From NCBI GenBank assembly GCA_033239125.1, contig BSWB01000002.1, positions 10,635,001-10,699,000 of the forward strand: a DNA stretch of 64,000 nt, written 5' to 3'. How positions within the stretch are numbered: the stretch's first letter is position 1; each line of letters begins with the position of its first letter. Shown piece by piece: positions 34,932-45,862 of the stretch. A program made the translations under genes and the position numbers. The stretch comes from Fagopyrum homotropicum. Taxonomy: Eukaryota; Streptophyta; Magnoliopsida; Caryophyllales; Polygonaceae. The notes under the pieces are model-generated. The model worked only from the letters and a program-made list of their open reading frames with translations, had not been told where the DNA came from and did no database searches.

Positions 34932-36823
34932 CTGCATTCAAAATCAAGAACTGCATATTACAGAGCAAAGGAGTCGTTAAAATAAACGAGAACTCACACG
35001 ACATATAAAGTAACAATTAAGGATTTGAAAGAGGAAGCACTGGGTAGCATATGAGAAGAGCGAAGCGGGGAAAACCTCACCTCCTGTTTGCCCTTGCTTA
35101 TATTAGTGTCATATCATCGTTTCTCAATTGGAGGCGGTTCTGAGATTTTGTAATTCAAATCAAAAGTGGACAAGAAAGCTTTCCGCATAGCAGGAACTTA
35201 GGAAACACTGTATTCCTGATCCCAATCATAACTTGTACAACATCTAATTAAAACCCCTCATAGTATATGACACTAATATAAGCAACTCCTAGATACATTC
35301 TACTCTAACTTATTAATCGAAGAAGATAGGTCTTCATGAAAATTTTTTACAAAAGAGTTCTGTATGCTTTAACAACAAGCATACAAACACTCATAAGCAT
35401 GTTTAATCATTTAAAGGAAGTAATCTAAGTGTTCAGATTATCTAAATAAGTACCTATAAAAAACAAAAAAAAAAAAAGAATTAGATGACACAGGACAAGG
35501 CATCCCATTATTAGCATTTTCTGGCAAACAACAACAAGCATACAAACACTCAACTGCATGATCACTTGTCATCACTTATGTTTAAATTTTCTTGAGTCCG
35601 CAATCATGAATAGAAAAAGAAGCCAAGGCCAATCATATTCAGTAGAACAACTGAATAAGCATATATTGAGATGAATCAGTACCATCGTCAAAGAAAAAAA
35701 GTAAATGAACTCAAGAAAACTTGATTTACCTATAGACCCCATTGTTAACATAGGGGTACATTAGTTGATTCTACTCAAGAATCTTCTACCTGAGATGATT
35801 GGGAGCAAGATTGAGACCCCGGTTGCGGGCAAACCGATTAAACCCGGAATTGAGAAAGTGAATGATATCATAGCTCTCCTGACACACAAACTCGATCGAG
35901 GCAGTCGATGCGTGATGTAGAAAGGAGAACAAACCCTAAAATTGAAAGTAAAATAAAAGCTTCAGCCTTGAAACGAGAAGAGATCGAGCAAAATCGAGAA
36001 AAAAAATCAATAAGCTCACCGAATTTCTTGTTGAACTTCTTTACCTGTTAGCGACAAGAAGCGACTCTAAACAAGCACCTTAGTAAAATAGGTGATTGTT
36101 GGACCACACCTCAACGCGGGGCTTCTGGATGGCAAGGCTGACGACGGACAGACGCTCCGTCCATGCAGAGAATTGCAAAGAGAATGAGTCGTATCGATGG
36201 CTGCTTCCGAGAGTAGGTTACCAAAAATCAGGGCGCCGATCCAGACCGAGGAAATCCCTAGGTTGGCGGAGAGGCGGAAAAATCAAAGCCGAATGAGATT
36301 ACAACATGACTTTTTGTCAAAAGGAGGCGAGGTCAAAAAAAGGCAATGAATCCTGCGGTATTTTTTGTATACAAAACAAGATCCACAAGAATCCTAAAGC
36401 AATTCCACTTCAAATAACTCGAATCTGCAACAAATCGGAATAGGATTCAGAGAAAGCGAAGAAATAATTAGGAATATGAAAGAGTGAGAGAATGAAATAC
36501 TGAGGAACACACCTTCAATCTTCGAACGACACGAGGAATCGCCTATTCCTGCGAAGGGCATGTCGCCGCTCAAACGTATTGATCGAGTTTAGAGTATGGG
36601 AAGAATAAAAAATACCAGAAAAGAAACTCTGCGGCCAGATTGAAACAAATAGGAGATTAAGAAAGTGAGAGAAGAGGAAGGAACAACGGAAGTTTCGCAT
36701 GCGAGCATCAAACCTTCAATTAGGGCTGTTGGAGTCGTCCTCTTGAAGACGAAAGCGGAAGAGAAGAGCCCAAGCGAAGGAGGAGCAGTCGACACGTATC
36801 ATTTTACAGCTTAATCATCAAAT

Positions 36824-36943
36824 AAGGGTAAAAACGGAAATGTACTATTTATTGGACAAACTCTCACTTTTAGTATAGTAAGGAAGGGTAAAAACGGAAA
36901 TGTACTATTTATTGGACAAACTCTCACTTTTAGTATAATAAGG
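36824..36943. repeat. 60-bp tandem duplication of the Helitron 5' terminus
   Basis: The segment beginning AAGGGTAAAAACGGAAATGT is present at 36824 and 36884 with a period of exactly 60 and a couple of mismatches. Each copy ends with a TCCTTA(C/T)TATAC-type terminus when read on the minus strand. Confidence 0.85.
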
Positions 36944-36944
36944 A

Positions 36945-37620
36945 TATATATATATATATATATATATGGAAACATCTTCTCATATCCCAATACACTTTTC
37001 TTATTTTACATGTTAATCTACAAATTTCTACATCTCCCAATTCCAATTCTCCTATTTATTGATCATGTTTCGTCGCCTTTTTCAGGTTCCGACAATTTGA
37101 AGATATTTTCCAAGTCAAAACATTATTGCTTCGTCGTATTTTTTTCAGGTTAATCTCGCACCATCTAATAAGCAAAAGTTCGTATATTGATCTGTTTTTT
37201 TTTTTTGAAATTTTCCATGGTTTGTCGTATTTTTCATGTTTGACCGTATTTTTTTAAAAAATTAATTAGATTTCGATCCGCCTAAACACCATCTCATAGG
37301 CAACAAACTATTTTTTAAAACTTTGATTAGATTCGTTTTTTTAAATTATGAACATTTTAAAAGATTAGTTAAAAAAATAATTTTTTTTTAGATTTTATTT
37401 TGATAAAACGCAGAGGAGAAGCCTAAAATGTGATATACTAACTTATTTTGGATTGATTTTTTAAAAGATTAATTAAAAAAAATGATTTTTTAGATTTTGT
37501 TTTAGTTAAAAAAGATTTATTGGCTTAATTTGTGATTTAATAAAAAAATTAATCCGAGAAAAATTGTGGAGGCGCCGTGTCAGCATTAGTGTAGTGTATT
37601 TCAATAGTAGATATAGATAA
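36945..37620. repeat. Right half of the family-A repeat interrupted by the Helitron
   Basis: The sequence continues the (AT)n tract and then matches 29945-30005. Its far end, read in reverse complement (AATGCTGACACGGCGCCTCC, TTTTTCTCGGATTAAT, CAAATTAAGCCAATAAATCT), is an inverted relative of the left end at 30846. The whole family-A element therefore has long inverted ends, or is two Helitron-like 5' ends head to head. No gene is seen. Confidence 0.6.
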
Positions 37621-37894
37621 TAGACTTTTTTTTTTCTTTTTTAGCTACAATGATGTGACAGCTGGTTCATAATAAATGATTAGGCGTGTGAATGTGAATG
37701 TCAATTTTGTTAAAAAAATCAAATCAACACCAATTAATATATTAAAATGCATAAATTAAATTAATCTTTTTAAAAAAAATAAAAATGAATTTTTTCCAAT
37801 TTTTTTAATTGAAAAGAAATCAAAAAAACGATTTCATGTATTAAAGTAGAAGCACTTTGTGTCACGTGTCATATTTTCATGAAATTTATGTCAC

Positions 37895-38242
37895 AGAAAA
37901 TTGTTCAAACAATACCCCATCTTTTAGGCTGACTAAACTTTAGTGCTCCGTCGTTTAAACTATCAGAACGGTACCTCAACTATTGAGTTTGACCAAAGAT
38001 TGGTATCTAAATTACTGTTCGCACGTTAAGTAAAAGGGTTAAGACAGTTGCAATGAGGCCTACATGACATACGTGAAAGTTCTAGGAGCAAAGTTGTTGT
38101 GTTAACTTAACGTGTGAAAAGTAATGCAGATATTAATCTTTGGTCGGGCTCAATAGTTGATCTACCGTTCTAATAGTTTAAACGATGGGATACTAAAGTT
38201 TAGTCAACCTAAAAGATAGGGTACCGTTTGAACAATTTTCTC
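37895..38242. mobile_element. Foldback MITE, ~350 bp
   Basis: GAAAATTGTTCAAAC and the following TATCTTTTAGGCTGACTAAA on the left match the reverse complement of the right end (GAAAATTGTTCAAACGGTAC, TAGGTTGACTAAACTTTAGT) for well over 100 bp per arm. The element is almost a perfect snapback. It is non-coding. Confidence 0.8.
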
Positions 38243-38458
38243 TTTATGTCGCATGTTATTTTCTCGTGCATTTTAATTTTATAATTGTACTAATTACAAA
38301 TCAATAAAAAAATAATTAATATAGACAATATAAATTGTATAATAACATTAGCTTTAACTATGATATGTAACATTGTCTAAGTTAGTTAATTTAATAATCA
38401 AATTTTATTTTTCTTGGGTTAATTAATTAAAATTATTATGTTACATAAAATTTCTTTA

Positions 38459-38485
38459 TTATATATATATATATATATATATATA
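38459..38485. repeat. (AT)n tract left of MITE copy 2
   Basis: Perfect AT repeat. A longer one (39236-39286) lies on the other side of the MITE, so the element sits within an AT microsatellite. Confidence 0.95.
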
Positions 38486-39232
38486 GAGGTAAATGTTCAG
38501 GTACGGTCGCTTTATTGCGGTACGGTCGTACGGCCGACCGTACATGCAACACGTGTCCCAAAATTTTTATTTTTATTTTTTTTTTTTCTCTTTTCTGAAA
38601 CGATTTTTTTTTTTTTTTTTTCCGAAAACTAATGAAAATTTATTTGAACTACCATGTTATAGTTTATGCACTATTCTCCTATAAACCATGAACTATTCCC
38701 ATATAATTCATGAACTATTACTTTTTAATATAATCCGAACTATTCTATTATAATTCATGAACTATCCCATAATAAGTTTTGAACTATTACTTTCACTCCT
38801 TTATAAATTTTTGCACTTTAAACTATTCTATTATAATTCATGAACTATTCTATTATAATTCATGAACTATCCCATAATAAGTTTTGAACTATTACTTTCA
38901 CTCCTTTATAAATTTTGCACTATGAACTATTCTATTATAATTCATGAACTATCCTTTTAGAAGTTATGAACTATTACTTAATAAGTTTTGAACTATTACT
39001 TTCATTCCTTTATAAATTTTACACTATGAACTATTCTATTATAATTCATGAACTATCCTTTTATAAGTTATGAACTATTCCATAATAAGTTTTGAACTAT
39101 TACTTTTACTCGTTTTTAAAAAAAAAAAAAAAAAGTCGTTCAGGAAAAAAAAAAAAAAATTTCCGGGACACGTGTCGGCCGTACAGACGGCCGCACGGCC
39201 GTACCGGAATAATGGGCCTTACTTGAACACTT

Positions 39233-39235
<3 letters not shown>
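38486..39235. mobile_element. MITE copy 2 with GC-palindromic termini
   Basis: This is the opposite-orientation copy of the element at 1350-1999. The left end AGGTAAATGTTCAGGTACGG and the right end in reverse complement (GTTCAAGTAAGGCCCATTAT) correspond to the right and left ends of copy 1. CACGTGTCCC, poly-A/T runs and the ATAATTCATGAACTAT array are all conserved in order. The GC-rich core CGGTACGGTCGTACGGCC differs slightly from copy 1. Confidence 0.8.

Positions 39236-39286
<51 letters not shown>
39236..39286. repeat. (AT)n tract right of MITE copy 2
   Basis: About 25 AT units without interruption. Confidence 0.95.
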
Positions 39287-39291
<5 letters not shown>

Positions 39292-39356
39292 TTGATAATT
39301 ATACCGTGTCTTGGCACCAGAATTACACTAGTTAAGTTGATAGCTTGTAAAAAGTC

Positions 39357-39620
39357 TGCCACATTCCATTCTCCATTAATTACTTAATGAGGATTCTCAT
39401 CAGTTCATCTTCAGCAACAGAGACGATGTTGCTTCCCGTGCCCTCAGCAACTGTCAATCCAGATGCAGCTACAGCCAGCAGATCAATATGATCAGAACCG
39501 ATCCAACTGTCAGAAGTAACTGCAGGTTTTTGGCCTTCTTTATCCTTTCAGCTGTGCCGTAGGCTAGATGGAATGGTGTTGTTATAAGAACATGGAGATC
39601 ATCAATGTGACTCTCAGGGA
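39357..39620 (-). pseudogene. FDH: Formate dehydrogenase inner-exon fragment
   Basis: The minus strand encodes DDLHVLITTPFHLAYGTAER, IKKAKNLQLLLT, then after frame breaks GLTVAEGTGSN, VSVAEDELMRILI and NGEWNVA. This is the N-terminal substrate-domain region of plant NAD-dependent formate dehydrogenase, a mitochondrial enzyme oxidising formate to CO2. Between ILI and NGEWNV about a dozen family residues (the VRNFLPGHHQ stretch) are deleted, and a frameshift follows LLLT. The NAD-binding domain is absent. The matching first exon lies 5 kb away at 44628-44726 on the same strand, with foreign gene fragments between. Confidence 0.88.
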
Positions 39621-40273
39621 AAAGGAAGACAATAATAAACTCGAGTAGATCAGTTCTCAATTTGATTCCAAGAAGAACAAAATGTTTCTTCAATCATATA
39701 TTAAGTGCTCACTAATTAACTGTACATAACGACTAACACTGCAGATGTAATTATCTCAAATCATCCAATTGTAAAATAAAATTGCAAGGGTTAAAAAGGT
39801 GTATTGTACCCTTATACCTTATCAAATGCAACGCTTCTTCTTGTTCGAGAGTCCTGGCCAAGTATCAAATGCAAATCCAGTGTGAAAATCAAACACAAAT
39901 AAACAAACACCTCCTGGACCAATTCAATTTCAATCCTATGCAAACATGGAATGTCAGATGCTTTCCACCAACACTTTTTTAACCTTGCACTAAAAATTCG
40001 ACTGTAAGAGGTTTGCATATTCATATGGCTAAAGATCATTAACATATCCCAGCTAAGCAAGACCAAGCAAATTCTATGAACCCTACGAATATTTTTTCAC
40101 AAACAAACTTCTAGTGTCATTTATAAATTTACATAAAAGTTGATGCTCAACACGCTATCTGAAAACCAGTATTAACTAAAACCATTAAACACTAGTAACT
40201 GTAGCTATTGTTGATCATGTCAAAAACACCATAATATTTTGCAGAAATGCAGATTGAACAATTCAAAGTAAAA

Positions 40274-40996
40274 GGTGATATGTATGCTTACACTAGTCCT
40301 GAAAATGCCATGATCCTAGTAAATTGCTTCTTATACTAGGGTTTCATTTGATATTTAGTTTTCCTATATGCTAACATCCAGGGGCGTTGAGTATCTGGTT
40401 GAAGCATTTGCAACAGAAGCGGAAGCCATCACTGGTGCACTAGCAGCTGCCCAAGCACGGCAAGTTAATGGAGATGTTGAACTTCCCGAGAGAGACCGAG
40501 GTGCTGAGGCAACACCTAGTGGGCAACAGATGTCACTCAAGATCAAGCCTGACTCAATAATACAAGTGCTCCCCCAGGATTTAGACTTCATGATCGAGTA
40601 GTGAGTATCAAACTTCCATTTTGGTTTTCTAGGAAGTTTGAGGTTACCCAGTATTGGCTAACAATGAGTTTTGGGCGTTTAAGGTGGTTGTAGCTGCAGA
40701 GACTGGTGGTGCGTTGGGTAGCTTGGTTAGACAACTTTCAATTGAGCAGTTTTAGAATGAAGGTAGGCGAGTTGGGTATGGAACACCAGAGAATGCGACT
40801 GTAGCTAGGGAAATACTATAGGCAAATGTCCATCAATAGTATTCCTAAGAAGGCTGGCCTTAAACCATTTTTGGGGTCTTATGTTTAGCGATAATTATAC
40901 TTGATAGGAAAATATCCATCAATAGGATTCATGAGGCTAGTAGTAGATAGAGAGGTTTTATCATATTTAAACAAACAAATGGCTATAAAACATAAT
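40274..40996 (+). pseudogene. BSL2/3 phosphatase gene fragment, plus-strand arm of an inverted duplication
   Basis: An exon-like segment from 40382 encodes GVEYLVEAFATEAEAITGAL, AAAQARQVNGDVELPERDRG, AEATPSG, and a second from 40684 encodes VVVAAETGGALGSLVRQLSI, then, past stops, NEGRRVGYGTPENAT and QMSINSIPKKA. This is the linker between Kelch and phosphatase domains of BSU1-like phosphatases (BSL2/BSL3), which act in brassinosteroid signalling. Several in-frame stops and a frameshift make it non-coding. Intron sequence between the segments is retained, so the source was genomic DNA, not cDNA. The whole stretch is repeated in reverse orientation at 41074-41801. Confidence 0.88.
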
Positions 40997-41073
40997 CTGT
41001 GTGGATAATATGCCTGTGTTGATTAAACAAATCGGATTCCGGCAATATGTCTAGTGTAGTTTGTTGTAAAGAT

Positions 41074-42013
41074 ATTATGTTTTATAGCCATTTGTTTGTT
41101 TATATATAATAAAACCTCTCTACCTACTACTAGTTGATGGATATTTGCCTATCAAGTATAACTATCACTATACATAAGACCCCAAAAATGGTTTAAGAGA
41201 GGCCAGCCTTCTTAGGAATACTATTGATGGACATTTGCCTATAGTAATTTCCTAGCTGCAGTCGCATTCTTTGGTGTTCCGTACCCAACTCGCCTACCTT
41301 CATTCTAAAACTGATCAATTGAAAGTTGTCTAACCAAGCTACCCAAAGCACCACCAGTCTCTGCAGCTACAACCACCTTAGAAACCCAAAACTCATTGTT
41401 AGCCAATACTGGGCAACCTCAAACTTCCTAGAAAACCAAAATGGTAGTTTGATACTCACTACTCGATCATGAAGTCTTAAGTCCTGGGAGAGTAGTTGTA
41501 TTATTGAGTCAGGCTTGACCATGAGGGACATCTGTTGCCCACTAGGTGTTGCCTCAGCACCTCGGTCTCTCTCGGGAAGTTCAACATCTCCATTAACTTG
41601 CCGTGCTTGGGCAGCTGCTAGTGCAACAGTGATGGCTTCCACTTCTGTTGCAAATGCTTCAACCAGATACTCAATGCCCCTGGATGTTAGCATATAGGAA
41701 AACTAAATACCAAATGAAACCCTAGTAGAAAAACAGAAAGCAATTTACCGGGATCCCTGAATCATGGCATTTTCAGGACTAGTGTCAGGATACATATCAC
41801 CATTTACAGGGGGGGACAACAGGAGTCCCGAGCACAACTGAACCATCAGGAGCAGCCATAGGTGCAGCTTTCCTTGCTTCATCGTTAATGGAATCCCTCT
41901 CAGACGACCGCCCTGGGGGTACACTAGATGCGGCAGCTGCATGAGACGTAACAGTTGTTGTCTTAGCAGTAGCAAGATCTTCAACAACTAGCAAATTATC
42001 GTAGAACCCCTAT
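41074..42013 (-). pseudogene. BSL2/3 phosphatase gene fragment, minus-strand arm plus upstream exon
   Basis: 41074-41801 is the reverse complement of 40274-40996 at high identity, including the intron and the same exons. The arm then extends beyond the duplication into a further upstream BSL exon at about 41745-42013. That exon encodes NLLVVEDLATAKTTTVTSHA, SVPPGRSSERDS, APDGSVVLGTPVVPP and, after a one-base slip, VNGDMYPDTSPENAMIQGSR. Because only this arm has the extra exon, it is likely the parent and the plus-strand arm the copy. The loop between the arms is about 77 bp. Confidence 0.87.
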
Positions 42014-42725
42014 CAACCAATAAATGAAGATATCATCGATACCCTTGGCAGCTTGGCTTATGAATAACCACATGTTGGTAGCATGATATTGCTGAAAGCA
42101 CAAGTATACAAAAGACCACTAGAATTTACTTGACACGGGGGGAACAACTTTCAGAAGCTGGGGAAACAGATTGCTAGAAAGGTATTTGCCAGAAATCAGG
42201 AAACAACTTTCAAAAGCTGGGGTGGTCACCATTCGGATGGAATGGCTCTAATACCAAAATTGCTAGGACTCAGTAAGAGTTAGAATCTCACTCACAAATT
42301 GTGTTGAAAGGTCACCAATGTTGTTAGATGAATGAATATGTTCAGATGCTAATTAGAGCAGCTAACTGACCTATAAATAGGCAAAGGACTAAAACTAAAC
42401 ATTCGGAACCGTATTAGGAAATGGCCATCATACATACCAAGAAAGAAGTGCTTCACAGTGAGACATGTCTACCTATTCTGTGGAGTTTATGCTTAAATGC
42501 ACACTAAACAATACAATCAATCACCACAAACCCCTGTCATCCTCAAAGAAACCATCAAAATAGAGATTCCATTGCTTGATAGACACCAAAGGTAAAATAG
42601 TCTCAATATGATATCAACAGCACACTTAATACCTTGCTGAACCAATCAACAACATCAAATAATTCACACACAGAGACAGTTTTAGAGAAAACATAGTACA
42701 AGTACGATACAAGATGATCACAAAT

Positions 42726-43278
42726 TCAATCATCAACAGGGTCCTGAGGAGTTTGCTCTGCCTGCGTCTTGATTGTAATCACAGGGCACTCCGCATGCTT
42801 CACACAGAATTCACTCACAGTCCCAACAAATACCCTACAACTGGAACCAGCTCAAAGCATTACCAAGTCTCGCCCTATAGTCGTAATAATTATACTGCAA
42901 TTTAATCAATCCAAGGAAATGGGCATTATAGTTTGTACCTTGGAAAGGGTCCACGTCCACGGCATCCTACAACAAGAAGATCAGGTTGAACACGTTTCAC
43001 CTCGTGGCAGATTACTTCTTTAGGGTCACCCTTCCTAATCCATGCCTCACAATCAATCTAGTCAAAGTGCAACAAATGAATCAAATTATCTATAGGTTGC
43101 ACTTATTTTACAACGTTGACAGGGGTCAGTTTCGCCATAGGAAACAATAATTGATACCCCAATCCCATGGCATCTATTGACAAAGAACTCCAGCAGATGA
43201 AGCCCTCTCTTTTTTCCTCATTCTTCAAGTTCTTGAAAGCATCTGGTGATGCATATATACTATCCATATCATTAAAAC
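42726..43278 (-). pseudogene. Universal stress protein fragment (three exons, first exon missing)
   Basis: The exons are 43278-43158 (DMDSIYASPDAFKNLKN...), 43057-42939 (DCEAWIRKGDPKEVICHEVK, RVQPDLLVVGCRGRGPF) and 42834-42726 (VFVGTVSEFCVKHAECPVIT, ending DPVDD and TGA). They match the plant USP A-like proteins of about 175 aa. The last two exons are intact, with correct phases and the conserved G-x2-G-x9-S/T-like nucleotide-binding region (GCRGRGPFQRVFVGTVSEF). The first of these exons is missing one base just before the LHLLEFFVN segment, and no exon with the N-terminal MVAVN strand is found upstream. It looks like a 5'-truncated, frameshifted copy. A functional short product from the last two exons is not excluded. 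Confidence 0.85.
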
Positions 43279-44627
43279 CTAGACAAATCTACAGAAGGCA
43301 ATAAGTGCCAATACAAAGCACAAGGATCAATACAGTAAGCACATATTAAAAAAGTGCAGCAACATACAGTTATCACAAGTTGTATGTACTTTCTGGATGC
43401 AAGGTAAAAGGAAAACAACAATTCATGCTCACAAAATGGAATCAACCTAGAGATGATATCGGTTTGTCTATTAACATATCAAAGCCGAAGTCAGAAGTCA
43501 AATATTAAGACTTTCCAAACTGTCGCCTTAAAATCTCATAACAAAACTGCAGACGAACATAATGAAATGAATTTAGTAGTTCGATTGCTGAAGAAAAATC
43601 CTTATTAATTTTAAACAGCAGTATTCGTAGCCAAAAATTCGGAAAGGAGTAAACAGTCAAGTTTGTATGCAAAAATTCAAATAAAACATCCTTGCAGCAA
43701 CTCATTCCAAACTTCAAGGTTGTTTGAATAGGATAAAAGAAATAGTAGGAAAAATCATGAAATTATAAATTAGATTCAACTGCAAATGAGATGTGTTTCA
43801 TATTTCATTATGGTTTTATTAGTTCCAAACGAATCGCTGCTTATTCTTTATCGTTGACTTCATCTTATCAAATACTCGATGTATGTATTCCCTAATATAA
43901 TTATTAGAGTTATATAGCCATTAGAGGCTTTCAGGCTTTTCATTCCTCTTTACTAAACAACCAAAGCACTAGAAACAGATATTATAGCAATATATTGTCA
44001 TCTAGAATGAACCTTTAACGGAACGACAAAAATAGAGGGATACAGCCTTATACCAACAAATTGATAAGCTAATCAGAATTCTTGATTCACATTGATCAAC
44101 TTATTGGAGATGCATAGAACGATTAAAGTTGCCATTTGCTTTATGCATCATGCATATTGACAATGATACACACACTAAGCAATGCTCCGCAATTATAATT
44201 CTGGCAAGAAATATAGTTCCTCCTATGATAATAAATACTAGATTGTGATTCACTTAGAAATACAAAGAACCACATTCTCGAACACATCTTAAATACTGAG
44301 AATTTATATTATGTCTTTCCATCAATATATCTATCACGGCAAAACAAGATATGCTTGCAAAAATTATACATAACAAGAACAAAAGTAAGATATGTAGAAT
44401 ATCAATGTTATATGCTACAGTGTCACCTTATAAGGATAAAAAAAAAGGAAAATAAACCACGATTACCTCCAATAACTAAATACCGAAAGAATAACCACTC
44501 AATGACTACAACTTCTCCCATCTGTATATACATATATTCAAAGTATCGATTACAGGAGAAAACACAATAGCTTATTGAGAAGAGGAGGAAAGCGAATTGA
44601 CACCGATGAGTTAACTACTTAACTTAC

Positions 44628-44726
44628 ATGAAAATCCCTAGCAAGAAGAGAAGAGGAGGAAAGTGAATTGACAGAAGTAGCAGAGAAAGCTTTGAGGGCG
44701 GAGACAGCAACTCGTTTCATCGCCAT
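44628..44726 (-). pseudogene. FDH: Formate dehydrogenase exon 1 (mitochondrial presequence)
   Basis: ATG 44726 opens 33 codons, MAMKRVAVSALKAF then SATSVNSLSSSSLLARDFH, ending at CAT|GTAAGT. The Arg/Ser/Ala-rich, acid-poor character and the MAM-R-A start fit the mitochondrial presequence of plant formate dehydrogenase. The exon itself is unbroken. However, the next FDH exon is not found; downstream on the same strand come USP and BSL fragments and only then, at 39.6 kb, a damaged inner FDH exon. A chimeric transcript from an FDH-type promoter is conceivable. The exon's AGAGGAGGAAAG(C/T)GAATTGACA segment is partly duplicated at 44580-44602. Confidence 0.75.
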
Positions 44727-44999
44727 TGTTTCTTCCTAATGCTGCTGTGTAAGTTCATCACAAATTGAATTGTAGACGCACATGGGAGAAGAGAGCAATG
44801 ATGAATGTAAATCCTCCTCAGAGTGACTCGTCGATATATTTCTCGATTTTTTCCATGATTTTATTTAGTGAAGAAGAGCCAACGCGGGAAGATGTAAGTC
44901 GAGCTCACTGAAATATGTTTCCAAAAGAAGTTTTATTCCATATCCTTTTTGTATGTTTGCCATATGTACTTAGTATAAACTCCAGTGTATTCAATTTCT

Positions 45000-45862
45000 T
45001 CTCCTTTTTATAGCTCTGCATACCTAGTTCTTCATTTCTGATTCTTCAGCTCACCAACTTTGTTCATATTCAATTTTTACCCAAACACACATTTATTTAT
45101 ATTCAATCTTTCACCAAAAATATACACAAACAACAATACAAACCTGGATAGGATGAGCAGTTGAATGATAGATCAGATACCTTGCTATATAATTCTCTGA
45201 GCATCTGGCGCTACATAGCACGCATTGCTCACATGAGATGCAATCCCCCTATACAGATTCAACACAATAATCAGCTCTGAAATCGTCTGAACTCAAGTTC
45301 TAAGTCTCATGCACAGTGGCTGCACTGCATTCTTATAATTCATGAAAGATATTAATTTGCGCAGCTTCTTTCTAAGTTGCGGTAGCATAGGGTCCCATCG
45401 GCTACTACCAAAAGGTTAAGTTAAAAACAAAATTCCAAAAACCTGGAGCACCACTTCTAATATTAGAGATAACAGTTTAAAATCTTGTGATAAAACAACA
45501 GTGTCAAATACAGTTGTGCTTACCTTCTGCTACTCCAACCATTTCACATTTAACAAAACTGGTACCAGAGACACAAGAATACTTTGGAAGCACCTCTTTG
45601 TTACAACAAATCAACAGACTTCAATGGTACAATAAGGTAGCAGTATCTGTACAGAATTCACATGCCATTTCACACCGTAGTAATTTTTAATTTTCTGAGG
45701 AAAAGTAAATCCTGGAAAAATGTCAGATTACCTTTGAGTTAGTTACAAGGAGAAAAATCACGCAAATTTTCCAATTTCTTCATGTCTCAGAGCTACAACC
45801 TAACAAGTAAAGCAAATACCTGTATGTATTTATAGCTGAACTGGACAAAGATATAGGCCCTC
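45000..45862. other. 3' flank of PGR3
   Basis: No supported gene is seen. A short minus-strand open segment near 45180-45247, flanked by splice-like TATAG and GGTATC, encodes the Cys-rich DCISCEQCVLCSARCSENYI, but its family is unknown. Confidence 0.4.

Larger units (their letters stand above)
31134..36944 (-). mobile_element. Non-autonomous Helitron, 5.8 kb, minus orientation, carrying gene fragments
   Basis: On the minus strand the element starts A|TCCTTATTATACTAAAAGTG (36944) and ends with the hairpin GCGCGTGCGTAGCACGCGC, seven bases and CTAG|T (31134). Both flanks are A and T within (AT)n, as Helitrons require; there is no target duplication. The flanking DNA on either side is contiguous in the related copy at 29709-30006, which serves as an empty site. 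No Rep/helicase gene is inside, so it depended on another element. The cargo includes broken exons of RIO2 and TRAPPC5 plus unidentified exon-like segments, all readable on the minus strand, the usual orientation for Helitron capture. The first 60 bp are tandemly duplicated. Confidence 0.85.

Noticed and set aside
39329..39333. ACTAGT as a Helitron 3' end bounding the FDH/USP/BSL mosaic
   Set aside because: No hairpin lies at the right distance on the minus strand and no matching 5' end was found beyond 44.73 kb.
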